Source: Methanomethylovorans sp041447285 (lineage in GTDB: Archaea; Halobacteriota; Methanosarcinia; Methanosarcinales; Methanosarcinaceae). From it: a stretch of DNA of 64,000 bases. Position 1 is the first letter of the stretch, and each line of letters opens with the position of its first letter. The stretch lies in NCBI RefSeq assembly GCF_041447285.1, contig NZ_JBGMEB010000006.1, positions 432,043 through 496,042 on the forward strand, given 5' to 3'. Both the position numbers and the translations under genes were made by a program. Positions 40,502 through 49,496 of the stretch are shown in pieces. Under the pieces are notes generated by a model. The model saw only the letters and a program-made list of their open reading frames with translations. It was not told the DNA's origin and made no database searches.

Positions 40502-41252
40502 AAGGAAGGCGTATTTTTTCAAAATAAAAGAAATTTGGTTCAGTGATTATCCATTTGATGTAAAAGGCTATGATGGAGTAATCTTCCGGGAATGCAAAAA
40601 TAATGTAGATGTACCTGGTTTTCGGAAAGAAGAATTTACAACTTTAGTGATCGACCTTACACAGGAACTTGACCAGATATTCATGGATATGACTGCTTCT
40701 TATAGAAAGGCTATAAGAAGAGCCGAGAAAAATGGAATTGTTGTTAAAAAGAGCACTAATTATGATGTTTTTTATGAGATAAACCAACGTTTTAGAAAAC
40801 AAAAGAAGTTATCTTCTTATGAAGGTGGTGTCGACGTTGACTATATGGAGAAATATGGCACACTATTTACTTCAGAGATAGACGGAGAAACAGTTTCAGG
40901 ATCTTTGAACTTAGAAGATGAAAAAAATATAAGGGGGCTACTTGGTGCATCATTAAGATTTGAGGCTGACAAAGACAAAATGAGATCAATTGCAGATTCA
41001 AATAAGTTGATGACATGGGAAGAGATAAAGTACGCTAAAGAGAAAGGAATTACTGAATATGACATGGGTGGTTATTATACAGGTACTGAAAAAGATGAAG
41101 AAAAGGAAAAAATAAATTATTTTAAACAAGGGTTTGGAGGTAAAGTGGTAACGCATTACATTTATCAAAAAGACTATTCAGTTGCTTACAAAATGGCAAA
41201 AAGTACACATAAGATCATACAAAAAATGAAGTATGGTAAACAGCATGCCTAG
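40488..41252 (+). CDS. FemAB-like GNAT acyltransferase
   Basis: Protein of 254 residues with the layout of FemAB/lipid II:glycine glycyltransferase-type enzymes: TLVIDLTQELDQIFMDMTASYRKAIRRAEKNGI at the first GNAT half, then FRKQKKLSSYEGG, the strand pair SEIDGETVSGSLNLEDE and the final LMTWEEIKYAKEKGITEYDMGGYYTGTE, with KINYFKQGFGGKVV. Typical members add an amino acid from aminoacyl-tRNA to a lipid-linked sugar or peptide. ATG 40488 has GAGGGA about five bases upstream and overlaps the flippase end; ATGs at 40485 and 40470 are alternatives. In an archaeon without murein the acceptor is unknown; amino-acid decoration of the glycan is a reasonable guess. Confidence 0.78.
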   Translation: MLETERKAYFFKIKEIWFSDYPFDVKGYDGVIFRECKNNVDVPGFRKEEFTTLVIDLTQELDQIFMDMTASYRKAIRRAEKNGIVVKKSTNYDVFYEINQRFRKQKKLSSYEGGVDVDYMEKYGTLFTSEIDGETVSGSLNLEDEKNIRGLLGASLRFEADKDKMRSIADSNKLMTWEEIKYAKEKGITEYDMGGYYTGTEKDEEKEKINYFKQGFGGKVVTHYIYQKDYSVAYKMAKSTHKIIQKMKYGKQHA

Positions 41253-41328
41253 ATGCCAGCAAAGAATAGCCAAGAGCCTTTCGTGGTTTTAAAAAGGCAC
41301 CATTGCCTCTTTCTCCAGAATTGATAAC

Positions 41329-42447
41329 ATGAAAATAGCAATTGTTGTCTTGAAATTCCCGCCTAAATGGCTTGCTGGAACAGAAATCGCAACTTATAAC
41401 ATTGCAAAGAAGTTAGCCAAAAAAGGTCATGAAGTTCATGTAATTACAATGTTGGATGAAGGATTGCCTGAATATACAATGGAAGAAGGCTTCTTTGTTC
41501 ATCGGGTTTCTTGTGCAAAGTCCTTTTTGAGGACTTTTTCGATGTGGTTTAGATTCTTTTTGAAAATTAGGTCGATCAATCCTGATATAATTCATGTGCA
41601 AAGCATACCGCTTAGTGTTCCTGCGTTCTTTATGCGCATAATCTCAAATAAAAATTATATTGTATGGGTTCAGGGATCTGATATCTATACTCCCACTGTT
41701 TTTCTAAAACTATTTTCTGCAGCTCTTCTCAAAAAAGCTTCCACAATTATTGCTTTAACCGAGGGTATGAAAGCAGAGATTGACAAAAAATACAAAATGA
41801 ATAGTGTTGTAATCCCCAATGGAATTGAATTATATAAATTTAAAACCGAACTAACTGGTCTATCAAAGCTGCAAACTGGTTCTTATTCATCTGATACTGA
41901 TCAGAACATCATTTTTGTAGGGACTTTAAGGCAAATTAAAGGTGTCAGATATCTTATTGAGGCCATGTCCATAATGAGACTAAATAATCCTCATGTTGAA
42001 TTGATGATCGTAGGGGATGGTGAAGAGAAAGAATATTTGCAAAAATTGACATATGATTTGAATTTGAATAATTGTGTATCTTTTGTCGGTAAAGTTCCCA
42101 ATGATGATATTCCTAAATATATGAAGGAAGCAGATCTCTTTGTTTTGCCAAGTTTATCAGAAAGCTTTGGAATTGTAAACATTGAGGCTATGGCTTCCGG
42201 TCTTCCTATTGTTTCAACTAATGTAGGTGGACTACCTGATCTGATAAAAGATGGAATCAATGGTTTTTTGGTAAACCCCGGAGATCCGGCTGCAATTGCA
42301 GAAAAGTCATTATTTATTTTGAATGATAAGAATTTGAAAAAGAGAATATCTCTAAATAACCTCTCTGAAGCTAAAAAATACTCATGGGATTATGTTATTG
42401 AAAGATTAGTAGATGAATATAATAAAGTATATTCTCATCATGAGTAA
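41329..42447 (+). CDS. glycosyltransferase family 4
   Basis: GT-B fold glycosyltransferase of 372 residues. The N-terminal KFPPKWLAGTEIATYNIAKKLAKKGHEVHV is the acceptor half; IIFVGTLRQIKGVRYLIEAM, VGDGEEKEYL and the donor-binding LPSLSESFGIVNIEAMASGLPIVSTNVGGLPDLI (ExF-x7-E motif) form the nucleotide-sugar half. It is cytosolic or membrane-peripheral, adding a sugar to the lipid-linked chain. A gap of about 75 bp follows the FemAB-like gene. Its 3' end overlaps by 10 bases the 3' end of the large membrane protein on the other strand, so the two arms of the cluster converge here. Confidence 0.9.
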   Translation: MKIAIVVLKFPPKWLAGTEIATYNIAKKLAKKGHEVHVITMLDEGLPEYTMEEGFFVHRVSCAKSFLRTFSMWFRFFLKIRSINPDIIHVQSIPLSVPAFFMRIISNKNYIVWVQGSDIYTPTVFLKLFSAALLKKASTIIALTEGMKAEIDKKYKMNSVVIPNGIELYKFKTELTGLSKLQTGSYSSDTDQNIIFVGTLRQIKGVRYLIEAMSIMRLNNPHVELMIVGDGEEKEYLQKLTYDLNLNNCVSFVGKVPNDDIPKYMKEADLFVLPSLSESFGIVNIEAMASGLPIVSTNVGGLPDLIKDGINGFLVNPGDPAAIAEKSLFILNDKNLKKRISLNNLSEAKKYSWDYVIERLVDEYNKVYSHHE

Positions 42448-44588
42448 AACTCTGCGGCATCATTCGTATATATCTTGTTCTTCATTCCAATAGAATCATA
42501 GACAGTTGACATATCAAGATATAAAGTGCTATGAGCTTGCACTGGGTCTTCAGCCAGAAATACATTTCCTTTTACATTCTGTAGTCCAAAATAAATATAC
42601 TCTTCATTTGGAGGTTCATTTATGTTAAGAATGCGGACATTACCTGGAGCAATAACTCCGTACCCTGAAATCTCAGATTGCCTGGAAGTATCGGTATATA
42701 CATCCTTTTGTCGAATACCATTTTGAGATATCCATTCACAAGCGACTACATTTTGTTCATATATGGGTGATACTACAAAACGGGTCCAATTTGAATAGCG
42801 TGCTGGATCGATTTCATTTTTTGAGAAAATGTTAACATGTATATTTGTCGGATTGTCCGTTATTTCATAAATAAAGCCGCTGTTGAATAATAAATACGGT
42901 ATCAATATCAATAAAGTACAAAAATATTTAGTATTCTCTGACTTTAGTAACGGATTATTGTATAAATATGATGTCATGAGAAGAATCGTTTCTATCCCTT
43001 GTAAAAACATAGGTGCAAGCCAGATCAAAATAATTGGATATATTCTATTCATGTTAAGGCTGCTGGCAAAATGAGGAACCACCATGCATGCAATTAATAG
43101 AACCATGCTTACGATAGAATATAAAAAGAACTCTTTATTGTATTTCATTTCTTTGTACTTTATCAATGTGTACAAAAAACCAATAACAATAACTGCCTGG
43201 CAACCGCTGATCCACAAGTTCCCCAATGTATGCCAGATAGGCAAATCCATAATTCCAACCCCTACTCCTCTGGATATGTCCGCATCAATTGAATTAGCGG
43301 ACACCAGGTCATTAAAAATAGTATCAGTCATTTTTGTAAATATTTCTACTGCAGAGTAGAAGATACTCGCACTAGCTATACAGATGAACCAGGAAAATGC
43401 CATAAGATAACTAATTATTACTATACTCAATTTGATTGTTGCATTTTTTAATCTGAATATAAGTATTCCAATCCATACAAGAGTCAAATATAATATATAT
43501 ATATATGCTGTTCCATAATGTGAAACGATTAGGGACCAGGAAAATATTATCAGTAATGTTAATTGTTGGAATTCAGACAGTTTTTTATTTAATAGTACTA
43601 TCATCAATAAGATAAGATATAATTCTGCAATCTCCTGTCTTGGAAGCCAGAGCATTACTGTAAAGAATGAAAAAAAAGAAACAAAAAAGATGCATGAGTA
43701 AAATGATTTTTTAGGTCCTATCTGCAGATTATACACATAGTATAAGCCAACAGGCACAAGTGCGTAAAGGAATGAAAAAAATATTTTGTACATCCAAATG
43801 AAGTCAATATCAACTATGTTTGAAAATGCAATTGGCAGTATGTTTACACTAAGCATTGAATTCAAATTTCCAACATTAAAAAGATTCCAGTATGAATTAC
43901 TTTGCACATGCTGAGCAAAGTAATATTCATATTGTATGTCCGAACCAAAAAGATATGGGGACACAAGTGCTCTGCCTAAAAGCAAAGAGAGGGCAATAAT
44001 AAATATAGAACCCGCATAGAATTTTTCCGGGATAATATTATCATAATCAACCAATATTATAAAAATAGTTATTAACGTGATACAAGTCAACGACAATATT
44101 GTGTTCTTATAGAAACGAGTGATCAAAGCTCCGAGTATGCTCATAGTTAAAATTAGTAACAAAAAAAGACCAGTTTTGATCGATCTCTTATCTGGATGAA
44201 AGTTACTAATATTGAAATTGTACCTAAAATTTCCAAATCTGTACGATATAAGGGAAAGATCAATAATAATAACATTTACATTTAATAATAAAATAGATGT
44301 TAATAAAGGAGTAGGGATTCCCATGAATAGGTATAACAAATTCGTTATAAATCCAATACCCATCAACACTGCAATACTAAGACCCACAATAAGAACAAGT
44401 TTTTCAAAAAAACTCATTGGAGGCAGGTTCAGCAATTTGTATAATAGGGCTCCTGGAATAATTGTAATGAGTAATATTCCAAATATTTGCCTAAATAGTG
44501 GAATATCCAATATAATTGATACATCTGCTACGAAAAGAATTGAAATTATGCCTAAAAGTGAGTTTTTTCCGTTTATATTAAAAGGCAT
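42438..44588 (-). CDS. large multi-pass membrane protein (DUF2206/DUF1616-like)
   Basis: Membrane protein of 716 residues with about 15-18 predicted helices from residue 10 to 540, followed by an extracytoplasmic or cytosolic tail (about 570-716). The N-terminal LFRQIFGILLITIIPGALLYKLLNL is typical of the DUF1616/DUF2206 membrane proteins found in Methanosarcina surface-polysaccharide regions; the overall GT-C-like design suggests a glycosyltransferase or polymerase using lipid-linked sugars. No catalytic motif is obvious, so the role is inferred from position at the end of the four-gene minus-strand operon. GGAAGGT lies four bases before the ATG. Confidence 0.7.
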   Translation of the reverse strand: MPFNINGKNSLLGIISILFVADVSIILDIPLFRQIFGILLITIIPGALLYKLLNLPPMSFFEKLVLIVGLSIAVLMGIGFITNLLYLFMGIPTPLLTSILLLNVNVIIIDLSLISYRFGNFRYNFNISNFHPDKRSIKTGLFLLLILTMSILGALITRFYKNTILSLTCITLITIFIILVDYDNIIPEKFYAGSIFIIALSLLLGRALVSPYLFGSDIQYEYYFAQHVQSNSYWNLFNVGNLNSMLSVNILPIAFSNIVDIDFIWMYKIFFSFLYALVPVGLYYVYNLQIGPKKSFYSCIFFVSFFSFFTVMLWLPRQEIAELYLILLMIVLLNKKLSEFQQLTLLIIFSWSLIVSHYGTAYIYILYLTLVWIGILIFRLKNATIKLSIVIISYLMAFSWFICIASASIFYSAVEIFTKMTDTIFNDLVSANSIDADISRGVGVGIMDLPIWHTLGNLWISGCQAVIVIGFLYTLIKYKEMKYNKEFFLYSIVSMVLLIACMVVPHFASSLNMNRIYPIILIWLAPMFLQGIETILLMTSYLYNNPLLKSENTKYFCTLLILIPYLLFNSGFIYEITDNPTNIHVNIFSKNEIDPARYSNWTRFVVSPIYEQNVVACEWISQNGIRQKDVYTDTSRQSEISGYGVIAPGNVRILNINEPPNEEYIYFGLQNVKGNVFLAEDPVQAHSTLYLDMSTVYDSIGMKNKIYTNDAAEFYS

Positions 44589-44600
44589 TCATACCTTCCG

Positions 44601-45731
44601 TTAGATATTCTTTATTATATACTCGTATCTCTCGACAGCTTTTTCAAAAGTGAAGTTCTGCTCTATTAATACTCTTGCTCTCTCACTAACCTTTTCTAAA
44701 TCTGGTTTTTCAAGTGCACTAGTTATGTTTTTAGCAATGCAATCGGGAGAATTGTTCTCCATTATAAATCCAGTTTCTGCATTTTTTATAAAATCAGGTA
44801 TGGATCCCACAGATGTAGCAACTACAGGAGTTCCGCAAGCCATAGCTTCAAGCATGAGGTTTGGCAGTCCTTCTGTGTATGAAGGTATGACAACTAACTT
44901 TAGTGAATTTAAATAAAATGGCAACTCATTATGTTGCACCCATTTTTTTATTTCTACCTTCTCAGACAAATTGTTCTTCTGGACATATTGTTCAATTTCA
45001 TTTTTTAATATGCCATCGCCAATCAGAAGAAAATGAACATCTGGCTTTCTTTTTAATATCTCAGGAATAGATTCAACAAAATTAATTATGCCCTTTTCAT
45101 TGCTAAATCGTCCAACATATCCTACCAAATTATCTCGTTGAGACAAGTTTTTAGTGAATTTAAATGTGTTAAAATCTAAAAAATGCTTTGGGGCAATTGA
45201 TATTTTACTGCTATATGAATTTAAATCCCATTGCTTAATCAAAATGGGTGAGTAAAGCACTATGCGGTCAGATAATGAGCAATTTATTCTGGAGATAGGC
45301 CTAATAATATCGTAAAGCTTACTCTTTTCAGATTTCAGAGATTCTGTGATGGAACCTGCAAAGACTAATATCACTTTTTTTTGTAAAAGCTTAGCAGTTA
45401 ACATTGGAAGCAGTAAATAGTCGCCTCCGATAAAGAAGATCCATAGATCTGTTTTTTGTGACAGCCGAGCTATTCTATAAGACATTTTTAATTGAGTATT
45501 TATGTATTTAAATATCCATTTCAATACGTTTTGTGCATTTTTCCTATGCATGCAATTGATTTCATATGCATTGAGCCGTGAATCATTTTTGAAAAAACTG
45601 TACCCGTCATTTCCGGTTATAAGGTGTGTAGTTTTTGAAATGCTGCAGACTATGTCTACAAGATTTGATAACGGTATGTTCCCTGAATTACTGGTGGGAA
45701 AGGTTAGTATCCCAATATTTCTTTTTGTCAT
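44601..45731 (-). CDS. glycosyltransferase family 4 (second)
   Basis: GT-B glycosyltransferase of 376 residues: LPMLTAKLLQKKVILVFAG in the acceptor half, then NLVGYVGRFSNEKGIINFVESIPEIL, LLIGDGILKNEIEQYVQ and VIPSYTEGLPNLMLEAMACGTPVVATSVGSIPDFI in the donor half, where the E-G-x5-E pair binds the nucleotide sugar. It has strongly AT-rich codons. It lies 2 bp after the GT2 gene upstream and 12 bp before the large membrane protein, all on the minus strand, so these genes form one operon with the GT2 gene at 46.7-47.8 kb. Confidence 0.9.
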   Translation of the reverse strand: MTKRNIGILTFPTSNSGNIPLSNLVDIVCSISKTTHLITGNDGYSFFKNDSRLNAYEINCMHRKNAQNVLKWIFKYINTQLKMSYRIARLSQKTDLWIFFIGGDYLLLPMLTAKLLQKKVILVFAGSITESLKSEKSKLYDIIRPISRINCSLSDRIVLYSPILIKQWDLNSYSSKISIAPKHFLDFNTFKFTKNLSQRDNLVGYVGRFSNEKGIINFVESIPEILKRKPDVHFLLIGDGILKNEIEQYVQKNNLSEKVEIKKWVQHNELPFYLNSLKLVVIPSYTEGLPNLMLEAMACGTPVVATSVGSIPDFIKNAETGFIMENNSPDCIAKNITSALEKPDLEKVSERARVLIEQNFTFEKAVERYEYIIKNI

Positions 45732-45733
45732 TT

Positions 45734-46711
45734 TTACCGCTGAATCAATTGTGAAATTACTCCTAATCCATACATCACATGCTGCAAAGGCAATATGAAT
45801 AGGGCTTTAAGTCCATAGATCGATCTCATTTTTATGCTTACTTTCAAGGCAGTGTATGAGACCAGGATAATATACAGAAGAGTCAAAAATCCTAATAACT
45901 TCAATATGATACTATACTTTAAAGAAATCGCAATCCCAATTATTGTGATCAGTATAGCGAAAGCTGGTATAAATGCATACCATCGGACAACACCTTTGTG
46001 TTTCTTAAAAAGCTTTACCATCCATGAACCATATCTGAACATTTGAGTTGAGAAAGATTTGGTATTACCTCTGCGATGATGGTACACTTTTGCTTCAGGA
46101 ATATACAGGAATCTGTATCCTTTCTTTCCAATTCTGAAGTTAAGGTCACAATCCTGTCCAACTACAAAAGTCTCATCGAAATACCCGATGTCTTCAATTA
46201 TTTGCTTTTTGTAGAATGCATTACAATTCGGTATGGATTGCACATATTTCCTTTCAGAGGAATTACTTGACTGTGCAGAGCCTCCTGATCCTAAAAAAGT
46301 CTCCTGGGTATAACCCACTACACGGGCAAACAATGAGTCCGTATTGAATATTAGGTTTGGACCACCAACACATGCAACATTTTCAGGAGCATTTAACATT
46401 TCATTGACTAACGTGCTCAGCCATGATTTATCTGCCCGGCAGTCTCCATCAGTAAATGCGATATATTCTCCTTTTGCTTCTTTAACACCAAGATTCCTTG
46501 CAGCAGCCACATTCTTTTTTTCGTTCAGGAGAAGCTTTACAGGGTATTGCCTGACAAGGTTTTGAGTATTGTCCGTAGACATACCGTCAACCATAATTAT
46601 TTCATAAAATTCCTTTGGATAATCCTGATCGAGGAGAGACTCTATACATTCAACAATATACCTTTCTTCATTTCGGATTCCAACCACTATTGAAACAAAA
46701 GGATAACTCAA
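45734..46711 (-). CDS. glycosyltransferase family 2 with C-terminal membrane helices
   Basis: Family 2 glycosyltransferase of 325 residues. SIVVGIRNEERYIVECIESLLDQDYP, then IIMVDGMSTDNTQ and the DxD-type TDGDCRAD form the GT-A core; the acceptor motif (FYKKQIIEDIGYFDETFVVGQDCDLNFRIGKKG, with the ED-like QDCD) is complete. Two or three helices near the C-terminus (about 245-305) anchor it to the membrane. Start is TTG with GGTGA six bases upstream. It is the second gene of a minus-strand operon; the overlap-like spacing of 2 bp with the next gene indicates coupling. Confidence 0.9.
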   Translation of the reverse strand: MSYPFVSIVVGIRNEERYIVECIESLLDQDYPKEFYEIIMVDGMSTDNTQNLVRQYPVKLLLNEKKNVAAARNLGVKEAKGEYIAFTDGDCRADKSWLSTLVNEMLNAPENVACVGGPNLIFNTDSLFARVVGYTQETFLGSGGSAQSSNSSERKYVQSIPNCNAFYKKQIIEDIGYFDETFVVGQDCDLNFRIGKKGYRFLYIPEAKVYHHRRGNTKSFSTQMFRYGSWMVKLFKKHKGVVRWYAFIPAFAILITIIGIAISLKYSIILKLLGFLTLLYIILVSYTALKVSIKMRSIYGLKALFILPLQHVMYGLGVISQLIQR

Positions 46712-46729
46712 ACGTTTTTCACCAACCCT

Positions 46730-47779
46730 TTATTGTATTGATTTCATTTTCTTCAATAACTGAGTAGTAGCATGCAAATTCAGGGCACTGAAAATTGCCA
46801 GCGAGCCCACCATAAAAAGTAATACCATTAGAATTGCTGGTCCAAATGGCACATAACCTCTGGTATTGTATGAGTTAATCACAACTCCTCCAATGACCAG
46901 TCCTGCACAGAATAAAATCACTCCCGGCAACCCAATATAGAAAAGAGGGTGTTTGTACTCAATTTCAGTGACAATACTCGCCAGTACCTTCATCCCATGT
47001 ACTACTGGATTGTGTGTGGAAGTGTCTTCAATATCGTACCTGCAGGTAATAGGTACTTCTTTTACTTTCAAGCCTTGATCTTTTATCTGCAACAGGATTT
47101 CTGAACCAGCCGCCATCCCTGTGTTCCCAATTCTTATTTTGTTTATAGCATTGGCAGAATACGCACGGAAGCCACTCTGGGTGTCTGTGATTTTTGTATC
47201 TCCGCCCCGATTTGTAGCAAAATCCAGTACCTTCATGCCTATTTTTCGATACAGAGGAATCTTGACAGTGTGGTTTTTGAGAAATCTTGAACCAATGCAG
47301 ACATCTGCTTCATTATTTAGAACTGGTTGTAAGACCTGCTGGATATCTAAAGGATCATGCTGTCCATCAGCATCCAGTATTACCATTGCTGCAACCTGCA
47401 TTTTCTTTGCAGTTTCAAAGCAAGTGCGTATAGATGCACCATATCCCATATTCTGTTCATGGTAAACGACGGTGGCACCACAGGCAGTTGCGATCATGGC
47501 AGTGGCATCAGTACTTCCATCATTGACGACTATGACCTCATCTACGTAAGGTTTACATCCGACAACGGTTTTTCCAATGAATTTCTCTTCATTGTAAGCA
47601 GGCATTGCAGCTATTGTTTTTCCATGAGTGCTGAATTCCTGAGATTCATTTAAAATAGTGGAATCTATAATTGCATTGCATTCTTTCTTTTTCAAAAAAT
47701 TAATAGTATTTGCAGTAATAGTACTGCAATTGGTATCAGCATCTTCCAGAGGTACTGGTTCTACTATCTCAGAAGCCAT
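46730..47779 (-). CDS. dolichol-phosphate sugar synthase-like GT2 with two C-terminal helices
   Basis: Family 2 glycosyltransferase of 349 residues, with an acidic N-terminal extension of about 55 residues before the GT-A core (TIAAMPAYNEEKFIG, EVIVVNDGSTDAT, VILDADGQHDPLDI with the DxD). The C-terminal part has two strong membrane helices (about 285-345). This is the AglJ/DPM1/DPG synthase type that loads a sugar onto dolichol phosphate. AGGAGGA lies about seven bases before the ATG at 47779; the open frame starts earlier at 47812 without one. As the first gene of the operon it probably initiates the lipid-linked oligosaccharide. Confidence 0.9.
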   Translation of the reverse strand: MASEIVEPVPLEDADTNCSTITANTINFLKKKECNAIIDSTILNESQEFSTHGKTIAAMPAYNEEKFIGKTVVGCKPYVDEVIVVNDGSTDATAMIATACGATVVYHEQNMGYGASIRTCFETAKKMQVAAMVILDADGQHDPLDIQQVLQPVLNNEADVCIGSRFLKNHTVKIPLYRKIGMKVLDFATNRGGDTKITDTQSGFRAYSANAINKIRIGNTGMAAGSEILLQIKDQGLKVKEVPITCRYDIEDTSTHNPVVHGMKVLASIVTEIEYKHPLFYIGLPGVILFCAGLVIGGVVINSYNTRGYVPFGPAILMVLLFMVGSLAIFSALNLHATTQLLKKMKSIQ

Positions 47780-48276
47780 ATGTAGTTCCTCCTGAAATAG
47801 TAACTCTGACACATCGAGTATTTATTTTGCCAGAGTTAGTTGTATATGTTTTTACAGTCATGCCTAGCCTCTCAACGAATGAGCTAATAAATCCTTAACA
47901 AGTCTTTATTTGAGCAGTTCTTTTCCTACAATATATAATACTATTAATATAATTAAAGTTTATATACTTTCGGATTGTTAACTTCTTTACACTTCCTTCA
48001 CTTGACTTTGACCTGTTTAGAAATATCAGAGTCTTCTTTTTGATATTAAGTTTTTACAAAAAGTTGAATTGATAAAAAGATCTAAAAATAGTATTGATAG
48101 CAAAAGCAAACAGTATTTATTTGATATTAGTCTTACACTTTCTCAGGGTGCAGTTAGAGTAAGCTTCAGCATACAGCAAAGGATTCTTTTTTTTCTATTT
48201 TTGTTTATATTTTACATCTATATCTTTATACAAGCAGTTCCTATTATCCTGCAATAATTCAAAAAAGAGGATTTAC
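47780..48276. promoter_or_regulatory. 497-bp divergent intergenic region
   Basis: AT-rich region between the GT2 operon and the aminopeptidase gene. TATA-like elements are seen at 47956-47966 (agtttatatac) and at 48224-48232 (tctttatac), the latter well placed for the aminopeptidase with a transcript start near 48255. A 62-codon frame at 48069-48257 ends in a hydrophobic run but has no ribosome site and is low complexity, so it is not called. No hairpin or RNA gene stands out. Confidence 0.4.
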
Positions 48277-49332
48277 ATGGAACAACTGATCGATTCTTTG
48301 AAAAAGCTATCCAATGCACATGGCATTTCCGGCCATGAGGATAGCATTCGTGCCATAATGGAGGCAGGACTTAAGCCCTATGTGGATGAGGTGACCACTG
48401 ACAAGCTGGGCAATCTCATAGCTACTAAAAGAGGAGAAGGACCATCAATTATGATCGCTACTCATATGGATGAGATCGGTCTGATGGTGCAGTATATTGA
48501 CGACAAAGGTTTCCTGAAGTTCGTAAAGATAGGTGGCTGGTTCGATCCTACATTGCATAGCCAGAGGGTTGTAGTACACACAAAGAATGGTCCAATACCC
48601 GGAGTTATTGGCTGCAAGCCTCCTCATGTGATGAAAGAGGAGGAAAGGAAGAGACCTGTGAGATCCGAAGACATGTTTATCGACGTAGGTGCCAAGAATC
48701 GTGAAGATGCTGAAAACATGGGCATCAGTGTAGGAACAGCGGTTTCCATGGACAGGGAAGTAGTTGCTCTTGCAAACGGCAAGATCACAGGCAAGGCTTT
48801 TGATAACCGTGCCGGTTGTGCTATTCTGCTGGAAGTAATGAGGCAACTTGCAGACAAAAAGATCAATGCAACTGTGTATGCAGTTGGAACCGTGCAGGAA
48901 GAGGTTGGCCTCAAAGGTGCTCGTACAGCAGCCTTCGGTCTGGACCCGGATATAGCCCTTGCAGTTGATACGACCATATCAGGCGATCACCCAGGCATCG
49001 ATAAAAAGGATGCTGCAGTAGAACAGGGTAAAGGTGGCGTAATCACCGTTGCAGATGCCTCTGGTCGTGGTCTTATTGCTTCGCCTCAGGTTGTAAAATG
49101 GCTCAGGGAAACTGCTGATTCAAAGTCTATTCCGTACCAGCTTGAGGTAGGGGATGGCGGTACCACAGATGCTACTGCTATACACCTGACAAGAGACGGT
49201 ATTCCTTCCAGCGTCATAAGCGTGGTTACCCGTTACATCCACTCTCCTGTGGAAGTATTGGACACAGCTGATATGAAAGCATGCGTGGATCTGCTGGTAA
49301 GCTCAATAGAAACTATTGACAAATATTTCTGA
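48277..49332 (+). CDS. M42 family metallo-aminopeptidase (TET-like)
   Basis: Aminopeptidase of 351 residues of the M42 (glutamyl/deblocking aminopeptidase, endoglucanase-annotated) family that forms large TET dodecamers breaking down peptides in the cytosol. Metal and catalytic residues are in place: ATHMDEIGLMV (H63, D65), FDNRAGCAIL, VQEEVGLKGA (the two glutamates), VDTTISGDHPG and RYIHSPVEVLD (last histidine). AGAGGAT lies seven bases before the ATG. It is monocistronic, with the branched-chain amino acid operon starting about 165 bp downstream. Confidence 0.92.
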   Translation: MEQLIDSLKKLSNAHGISGHEDSIRAIMEAGLKPYVDEVTTDKLGNLIATKRGEGPSIMIATHMDEIGLMVQYIDDKGFLKFVKIGGWFDPTLHSQRVVVHTKNGPIPGVIGCKPPHVMKEEERKRPVRSEDMFIDVGAKNREDAENMGISVGTAVSMDREVVALANGKITGKAFDNRAGCAILLEVMRQLADKKINATVYAVGTVQEEVGLKGARTAAFGLDPDIALAVDTTISGDHPGIDKKDAAVEQGKGGVITVADASGRGLIASPQVVKWLRETADSKSIPYQLEVGDGGTTDATAIHLTRDGIPSSVISVVTRYIHSPVEVLDTADMKACVDLLVSSIETIDKYF

Positions 49333-49412
49333 TGCCTGCATTTCAGGTACAATTTTTCTATTTTTAAAAATTACGTTTCTCACTGTTGATCGTGAAGAAT
49401 CGTGATAAATCT

Positions 49413-49445
49413 ATCGATATGCATATATAGTATAGAGATATCGAT
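49413..49445 (+). promoter_or_regulatory. inverted repeat bracketing the TATA box of the leuA/ilv operon
   Basis: atcgatat (49413-49420) and atatcgat (49438-49445) are perfect inverted copies with a 17-base spacer that contains the TATA element catatata (49422-49429). The transcript would start near 49452. Binding of a dimeric regulator here could block promoter recognition. A small stem, ttggc/gccag-like (49454-49468), follows in the leader. Confidence 0.55.
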
Positions 49446-49496
49446 GTAGTGTTGTTGGCTTTGCCAGCAGACAAATACCTGTGAGGGATTGTATTA

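Noticed and set aside
48069..48257. 62-codon open frame in the aminopeptidase promoter region
   Set aside because: Low-complexity hydrophobic end, no ribosome site, and it covers the TATA element of the next gene.
49446..49496. Leader-peptide attenuator before leuA/ilv
   Set aside because: The leader is too short and holds no run of leucine, valine or isoleucine codons; only a five- to six-base stem was seen.
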